A DNA stretch of 64,000 nucleotides, from positions 124,001 to 188,000 of the forward strand of contig NZ_FNSZ01000002.1 in NCBI RefSeq assembly GCF_900105245.1. The letters run 5' to 3'. The notes below the pieces were generated by a model. That model saw only the letters and a list, made by a program, of their open reading frames with translations. It was not told the DNA's origin and did no database searches. Each line of letters opens with the position of its first letter. Position 1 is the first letter of the stretch. Origin of the DNA: Streptomyces sp. 1222.5 (GTDB taxonomy: Bacteria > Actinomycetota > Actinomycetes > Streptomycetales > Streptomycetaceae). The position numbers were made by a program, and so were the translations under genes. This document shows, piece after piece, positions 59,651 through 64,000 of the stretch.

Positions 59651-61639
59651 ATGTCGTCGTCGCCCTCCGCGGAGCTCACCGCACCGGCCGACGCGCCGGC
59701 GGTGCTCGATGCAACCGAGGCCGATGAGTTGCTCGCCCTCGGGACCGGCCCCGAGCTGCCCCGCGACGACCGGCGCCCGGTGCACGTCCTCACCGCGCAG
59801 ACCGCGGCCGAGGACGGCACCCAGCCGGCCGTGGTCTGCGGCGCGGACACGGTATCCCGGGCGCAGCTCCAGCTCTGGGCCGGCCGGATCGCCGCCCGTC
59901 TCGCCGCGTCCGGTGTCGGGCGCGGCGACCGGGTCGGCATCCTCGCCGAGCGATCCACCGCGGCCGTCTCGGCCGTCCTCGGCGTACTGCGGGCCGGGGC
60001 CGCCTACGTCCCCGTGGACCCGCTGCACCCCGACAACCGCCTCACCTCGGTCCTCCAGGACGCGGACGTGTCGGCCGTCGTGGTCACCGGCACGCTGAAG
60101 CAGCGCATCGCGGGCCTGGACCTGCCCGTCGTCCACGCCGACGACCCGGCCCTGCGCGCCGGCGACCCCGCCACCGACCCCGACACCGACCTGCCGTCGG
60201 TCCCGGTCGAGCCCGGCGACCCCGCGTACGTCATCTACACCTCGGGAAGCACCGGCACGCCCAAGGGCGTCCTCGTCGAACACGGCCAGCTGGCCGCGTC
60301 CACCCTCGCCCGTCGACAGGTGTACCCGGGACGCCCCGTCTTCCTGCTGCTGTCCCCGCTCGCCTTCGACTCCTCAGCCGCAGGGCTGTGGGGCACGCTC
60401 ACCGCGGGCGGCCGACTCGTCGTCGCCGGCCAGGACGAGTTCCGCGATCCCGAGCAGGTGGTCCGCCTGATCGAGCGGCATCACGTGACACATCTGCTGT
60501 GCGTGCCGTCGCAGTACGACACGGTCCTCACCGCCGCCGAACGCGACGGCCTGGACCGGCTGCGCACACTGGACACCGTGACGGTGGCCGGCGAGGTCCT
60601 CCCCGACGCCCTGCTCCACCGGCACGCCGCCGCTCTGGCAGGTACCGGCCTGGTCAACGAGTACGGGCCGACGGAGGCGACCGTGTGGGCGAGCTACCAG
60701 CGCTGCGACCCGTCCGGCCCGGTGGACATCGGCAGCCCGGTACCCGGCGCCCGGCTCTACGTGCTCGACGGCGGTGGCCGGCTGGTGCCCAGGGGCACGG
60801 CGGGCGAGCTGTACATCGGTGGTGCCGGTGTGGCCCGCGGCTACTTCGGCCGTGAGGAGGCAACCCGCCAGGCGTTCGTCCACGATCCGTTCGCCGGTGA
60901 TGGCAGCCGCATGTACCGCACGGGTGACCTGGTGCGGTGGAGCGAGCGGGGCACGCTGGAGTTCCTGGGGCGGCGCGACAACCAGGTCAAGATCCGCGGG
61001 CACCGGGTCGAGCTCGACGCCGTCGAGGCGGCCCTGCGCGGCTGCCCGGGCGTTCGCGACGCGGTGGTGATCCCCGACTCCGAACGGACCCGGCTCGTCG
61101 GCTTCGTCCGCGCCGACGCCGGCCTGGATCCGGTCCTCACCCGCAAACGGCTCGCCTACACCCTGCCCGAACCGGCGGTTCCGGCCCAGCTGCACGTCGT
61201 GGACGCGTTCCCCACCACCGCGCACGGCAAGACCGACCGGACGGCGCTGACGGAACGCATCGCCGAGTACGAGCCGGGACAGCAGGCCCAGCGGACGGCC
61301 GACCGCGGCGCCGCGGACCGCGACGACCTCGTCGCCCGGGTCGTCGACTCGTGGGCCGAGGTGCTGCAGGTGTCCGACGTGCCCACATCGGTCAACTTCT
61401 TCGACCTCGGCGGGCATTCACTGCTGGTCATCAGGCTGCAGTCGGCGCTGGAGGCCAGCACCGGCGTACGGCTCTCCTCGCTCGATCTGTACCGGTGTCC
61501 CACCGTCGAGACGCAGGCCGAACTGATCCGGGCAGGCGCCGCGCAACCGGCGAGGGCCGACGACGGGCCGGACGACCGGGCAGAGCGGATCCGCCGGGCC
61601 CGCGCGGTCCGCGCCCGCCGTGCACAGGCCCGAAAGTAG
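59651..61639 (+). CDS. NRPS, A-T didomain
   Basis: This 662-residue protein has an adenylation domain (AYVIYTSGSTGTPKGV, NEYGPTEAT, YRTGDLVRW, GRRDNQVKIRGHRVEL, TAHGKTDR) and a carrier with Ser in LGGHSLLVIRL near residue 595. Stachelhaus positions read by eye as D-S-A-L-T-A-E-V-W, with no code I recognise, so the substrate is open. An Ala/Asp-rich N-terminal leader of about 55 residues precedes the A domain. It may load the acceptor for the C domain of the 34106 NRPS. Confidence 0.9.
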   Translation: MSSSPSAELTAPADAPAVLDATEADELLALGTGPELPRDDRRPVHVLTAQTAAEDGTQPAVVCGADTVSRAQLQLWAGRIAARLAASGVGRGDRVGILAERSTAAVSAVLGVLRAGAAYVPVDPLHPDNRLTSVLQDADVSAVVVTGTLKQRIAGLDLPVVHADDPALRAGDPATDPDTDLPSVPVEPGDPAYVIYTSGSTGTPKGVLVEHGQLAASTLARRQVYPGRPVFLLLSPLAFDSSAAGLWGTLTAGGRLVVAGQDEFRDPEQVVRLIERHHVTHLLCVPSQYDTVLTAAERDGLDRLRTLDTVTVAGEVLPDALLHRHAAALAGTGLVNEYGPTEATVWASYQRCDPSGPVDIGSPVPGARLYVLDGGGRLVPRGTAGELYIGGAGVARGYFGREEATRQAFVHDPFAGDGSRMYRTGDLVRWSERGTLEFLGRRDNQVKIRGHRVELDAVEAALRGCPGVRDAVVIPDSERTRLVGFVRADAGLDPVLTRKRLAYTLPEPAVPAQLHVVDAFPTTAHGKTDRTALTERIAEYEPGQQAQRTADRGAADRDDLVARVVDSWAEVLQVSDVPTSVNFFDLGGHSLLVIRLQSALEASTGVRLSSLDLYRCPTVETQAELIRAGAAQPARADDGPDDRAERIRRARAVRARRAQARK

Positions 61640-61751
61640 GCCCCACCCTCCCCGGCCCCGGGCGCGGGCGCCGCGACCGGCCCACCGGAAGCGGCGCCCC
61701 GCCCCCGCCACACCATCCACAGCCCGGACCAGCGAGAGACACAAAGCACCG

Positions 61752-62525
61752 ATGACCTGGCTCACCTGCACCGTCCCCCGCCCCGAGGCCCCGATCGCCC
61801 TGGTCTGCTTCCCGCACGCCGGCGGATCGGCGCACGTCTTCCGGGAGTGGGCCGCCGCATTCCCCGACATCGAAGTGCACGCGGTGAGCTACCCCGGCCG
61901 GGCCCACCGCATCGCCGAGCCCGTCCCCTCGAACCTGCGTCGACTCGCCGCCGACATCAGAGACGCCACCCGCCCGCTCCTGCACCGGCCGACGGCCTTC
62001 CTCGGACACAGCATGGGCGCGGCCGTCGCCTTCGAAACGGCGCTGCTCCTGCAGCGGGACGGCACCCCTGTCAGCCACCTGTTCGCCTCCAGCTGCCGCG
62101 CCCTGCACCTGCCCCGCCCCACCCTCCCGGACGGCGACGACGGGACCGCCGTACTGAAGGCCCTCGCGGAACTCGGAGGCACCGAGCCCGAAGTCCTCGC
62201 GGACCCGGTCCTGCGCGACCTGGTCGTGCCGTACGTCCTCGGGGATCTGCAGATGTTCGACACCTATCGCTACCGGCCCGGTGACGTACTGCACTGCCCG
62301 GTCACGGCGATCACGGGACTCACGGACATCCACGTGACCCCCGAACAGGCCGCCGCCTGGTCCGCCATGACACGCGGGCCCTTCCGCTGCGAGCCGGTCC
62401 TGGGCGGGCACTTCCACCTGACTCACGAACCGCCTTTCGGCATGCTCAGAGAGTCCCTGGTGCGGCATCCTGCGCCCGGAAGTCCACTGCAGGCCTGCTC
62501 GCCTAGTGGGGAAGACCTTGCCTAA
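61752..62525 (+). CDS. Type II thioesterase
   Basis: This 257-residue alpha/beta hydrolase has FPHAGGSAHVFREWA at the oxyanion end, GHSMGAAVAFE with the catalytic Ser, the Asp in GLTDIHVTPEQ and the His in GGHFHL. It removes misprimed or aberrant acyl groups from NRPS/PKS carriers and may release product, since no TE domain exists in the synthases. It is the last gene of the rightward operon; the start is ATG 61752. Confidence 0.92.
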   Translation: MTWLTCTVPRPEAPIALVCFPHAGGSAHVFREWAAAFPDIEVHAVSYPGRAHRIAEPVPSNLRRLAADIRDATRPLLHRPTAFLGHSMGAAVAFETALLLQRDGTPVSHLFASSCRALHLPRPTLPDGDDGTAVLKALAELGGTEPEVLADPVLRDLVVPYVLGDLQMFDTYRYRPGDVLHCPVTAITGLTDIHVTPEQAAAWSAMTRGPFRCEPVLGGHFHLTHEPPFGMLRESLVRHPAPGSPLQACSPSGEDLA

Positions 62526-62566
62526 CGCTGGCCACCATTGTCGGGGAGCCGCTCGCACTATGTACG

Positions 62567-64000
62567 CTACATGTCCGCTTCGTGGTTGAGCTTGGCCGCC
62601 CTCAGGTCCCATCGCATGCTGATGGCGGCGAGTTGCTTTACACGCTCGGGTGTCAGGGTGGCGGCTCTGCTGCGTTGGTTGCTGATCCATGCGCCGAGTC
62701 GGAGCTCCCGGACCTCCTGGTCCTCGCCGGTGCTGCCGCCGCTCGCGTTGCCGCTGACGACGATCCGTTCGACCCACTTTCTCGGCACCAGTAGGTGGCC
62801 TTCGCGTTGGTAGTACTGGCGGGCGGCGGCGTAGTGCATTGCCCATTTGTCGGCCTGATTCATGCGGGGCTTGGGTTTCTCGTCGTCGGTGGCGGGGTGG
62901 ATGCCGAGGACGTGCTCGCACATCCATTGCTGGACGGTGGTCAGCCGTTCCCAACGAAGCCGTTGTGCTCGTACCCACCGGCCGAGGTCCTCGCCTTGGC
63001 GTACGACCACGCCGGGCTTGGTCGGCAGCTGGCCGCCGGTGTCGAGGTGTTGTCGGGTGAGGTGGAAGCTGCGTTGCCAGTCGATGGGCCAGGTGGGGCA
63101 CCAGGCGGGGTCGATGTCGTCGAGCTGTTCGCGTCGCTCCTGGGACAGCCCGGCTGCCGGCGCTGCGGGTAGCCCCTCGGCCTGCTGCTGCTCGTTGTCC
63201 TGCGCTCGTCGGGCGGCGGCGCGGGCGTTCTTCAGCCAGATCCCTACGCGGTATCCCTGGTGGGTGGCGTCGGTCGGTGCTGCGAGGTGCCCGTTCTCGG
63301 CTGCCCATCCGCGGGCTGCGGTGAGGCCTTCTTCCCAGGCGGTGTCGTAGTGGGACCAGACCATGCCCAGCTGTTCCAGCTGGGCGATGCGGTCGGCGTC
63401 CATGTCTCCGCGGGCGTAGACCCGTCGCGCGTCGGCGGTCCATTGTCCGAGCGGGAACGCGGCGAGCGAGGCCGGCCATCCCGGACCCTCGGCCTCTGCC
63501 TGCTGCTCCTGGTCGTCGCCCGCCGCGGGGACGCGGTAGGTGAAGGGCACCCGCAGATCGCCGTGGTGGCGGTGGTAGATGGCGGCTGCTTCGATGCCGC
63601 GGCGCCAGTGGGCGTGTTCGGGGTTGAGGACGCGCAGGTTGATGAAGGCGGCCAGCAGCGCGGGGTCGCGTGGGGTGGAGAACTTCAGCAACTGCCAGGC
63701 CGGTACCGACACGCGGTCGCTTCGGTCGCCAGCTTCCTGCTCACCCTGGTCGCTGCCCAGGCGGGTCTGTACGCCTCTGACACGGCTTTGTGCCTGTGGC
63801 TCGGCGAGCTGCTCCACCACCCGGGTGTCGTGCGCCCTGAGCGCTTCCAGCAGCTTGGCCAGGCCGCCGTAGGCGCGGGAGGTGAGCATGTTGTCGACGC
63901 TCTCGCCCGGCCCGAGGAGAACGGGGACGACGAGGGAGGCGGTCTTGCCTTCACCGGGCTGGATGCGCAGGGCGCGGCCGACGGCTTGGACGAGGTCGGG
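62567..64000 (-). CDS. DEAD/DEAH-type helicase with helicase-associated repeats, C-terminal part (runs off right edge)
   Basis: The visible 477 residues begin inside helicase motif VI (PDLVQAVGRALRIQ). Several helicase-associated (HA) domain repeats follow, each about 70 residues with a W...G...P pattern: AIYHRHHGDLRVPFTYR, GWAAENGHLAAPTDATHQGYRVGIWLKNAR, ARQYYQREGHLLVPRKWVE. Such proteins are frequent near the ends of Streptomyces linear replicons. It is convergent with the thioesterase gene and marks the right border of the cluster. Confidence 0.85.
   Translation of the reverse strand, partial: PDLVQAVGRALRIQPGEGKTASLVVPVLLGPGESVDNMLTSRAYGGLAKLLEALRAHDTRVVEQLAEPQAQSRVRGVQTRLGSDQGEQEAGDRSDRVSVPAWQLLKFSTPRDPALLAAFINLRVLNPEHAHWRRGIEAAAIYHRHHGDLRVPFTYRVPAAGDDQEQQAEAEGPGWPASLAAFPLGQWTADARRVYARGDMDADRIAQLEQLGMVWSHYDTAWEEGLTAARGWAAENGHLAAPTDATHQGYRVGIWLKNARAAARRAQDNEQQQAEGLPAAPAAGLSQERREQLDDIDPAWCPTWPIDWQRSFHLTRQHLDTGGQLPTKPGVVVRQGEDLGRWVRAQRLRWERLTTVQQWMCEHVLGIHPATDDEKPKPRMNQADKWAMHYAAARQYYQREGHLLVPRKWVERIVVSGNASGGSTGEDQEVRELRLGAWISNQRSRAATLTPERVKQLAAISMRWDLRAAKLNHEADM

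Noticed and set aside
1..64000. tRNA, rRNA and riboswitch genes
   Set aside because: No convincing cloverleaf, rRNA segment or known riboswitch core was seen by eye; a dedicated RNA search was not possible.

Overview
The base composition, the codon bias and the gene families (gamma-butyrolactone regulators, ParAB, Tap/Tpg, enediyne cassette, NRPS/PKS) point to a Streptomyces or a close relative. The tap-tpg pair, encoding the telomere-associated and terminal proteins, means the replicon is linear. The nearby parAB operon, its palindromes, the rep-like genes, decayed IS and plasmid genes, and a helicase-associated protein at the right edge make a giant linear plasmid more likely than a chromosome arm, but the window alone does not prove it.

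Layout. (1) 1-8.2 kb, minus strand: the start of an enediyne warhead cassette in the order HxlR regulator (E1-like), E2, E3/UnbL, E4/UnbV, E5/UnbU, PksE. PksE runs off the left edge. (2) 8.2-13.2 kb: a gamma-butyrolactone control region with a transposase-derived protein of the IS701 type that lacks a catalytic Asp, two ScbR/ArpA-type TetR regulators, a nucleotide-sugar-epimerase-like reductase and an AfsA/ScbA-type butenolide synthase. (3) 13.4-24.6 kb: plasmid backbone with an HTH/Cys-rich protein, a membrane protein, parAB among ten copies of a 17-bp palindrome (three of them inside parB), tap-tpg, large interleaved palindromes, and two small overlapping HTH genes with flanking repeats that may be the replication region. 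(4) 24.6-32.9 kb: an accessory zone of low coding density with a lipoprotein, a secreted NucA/NucB-type nuclease containing a TTA codon, a Crp/Fnr-type regulator and several broken genes. (5) 32.9-62.5 kb: a complete-looking NRPS/PKS/ATP-grasp biosynthetic cluster. (6) 62.6 kb to the end: the C-terminal part of a helicase with helicase-associated repeats.

The main cluster has a leftward operon (46.1 to 32.9 kb) of eight tightly coupled genes: ATP-grasp ligase, ATP-grasp/dipeptide-epimerase fusion, S9 peptidase, desaturase, proline-dehydrogenase-like enzyme, class V PLP enzyme, A-T-C NRPS and P450. Two rightward groups follow. The first is an MFS exporter, a 34-codon ORF, a KS-AT-ACP-ACP-MT polyketide synthase and a methyltransferase. 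The second is a small secreted peptide, a tandem ATP-grasp ligase, a second MFS exporter, an Asp/Asn-hydroxylase-like oxygenase, an A-T NRPS and a type II thioesterase. I infer an amide-bonded, partly epimerised and oxidised small peptide with a polyketide extension. I do not recognise a known product.

The most interesting signal is regulatory. An XRE-type HTH protein with a long helical-repeat C-terminus (46323-47555) sits among intergenic regions carrying the inverted repeat TTGCCA/TGGCAA. One of these regions precedes a gene for a 72-residue secreted peptide containing three perfect copies of DIGWP. Together they look like a peptide-pheromone/receptor circuit of RRNPP type controlling the cluster, beside a separate gamma-butyrolactone circuit for the enediyne half.
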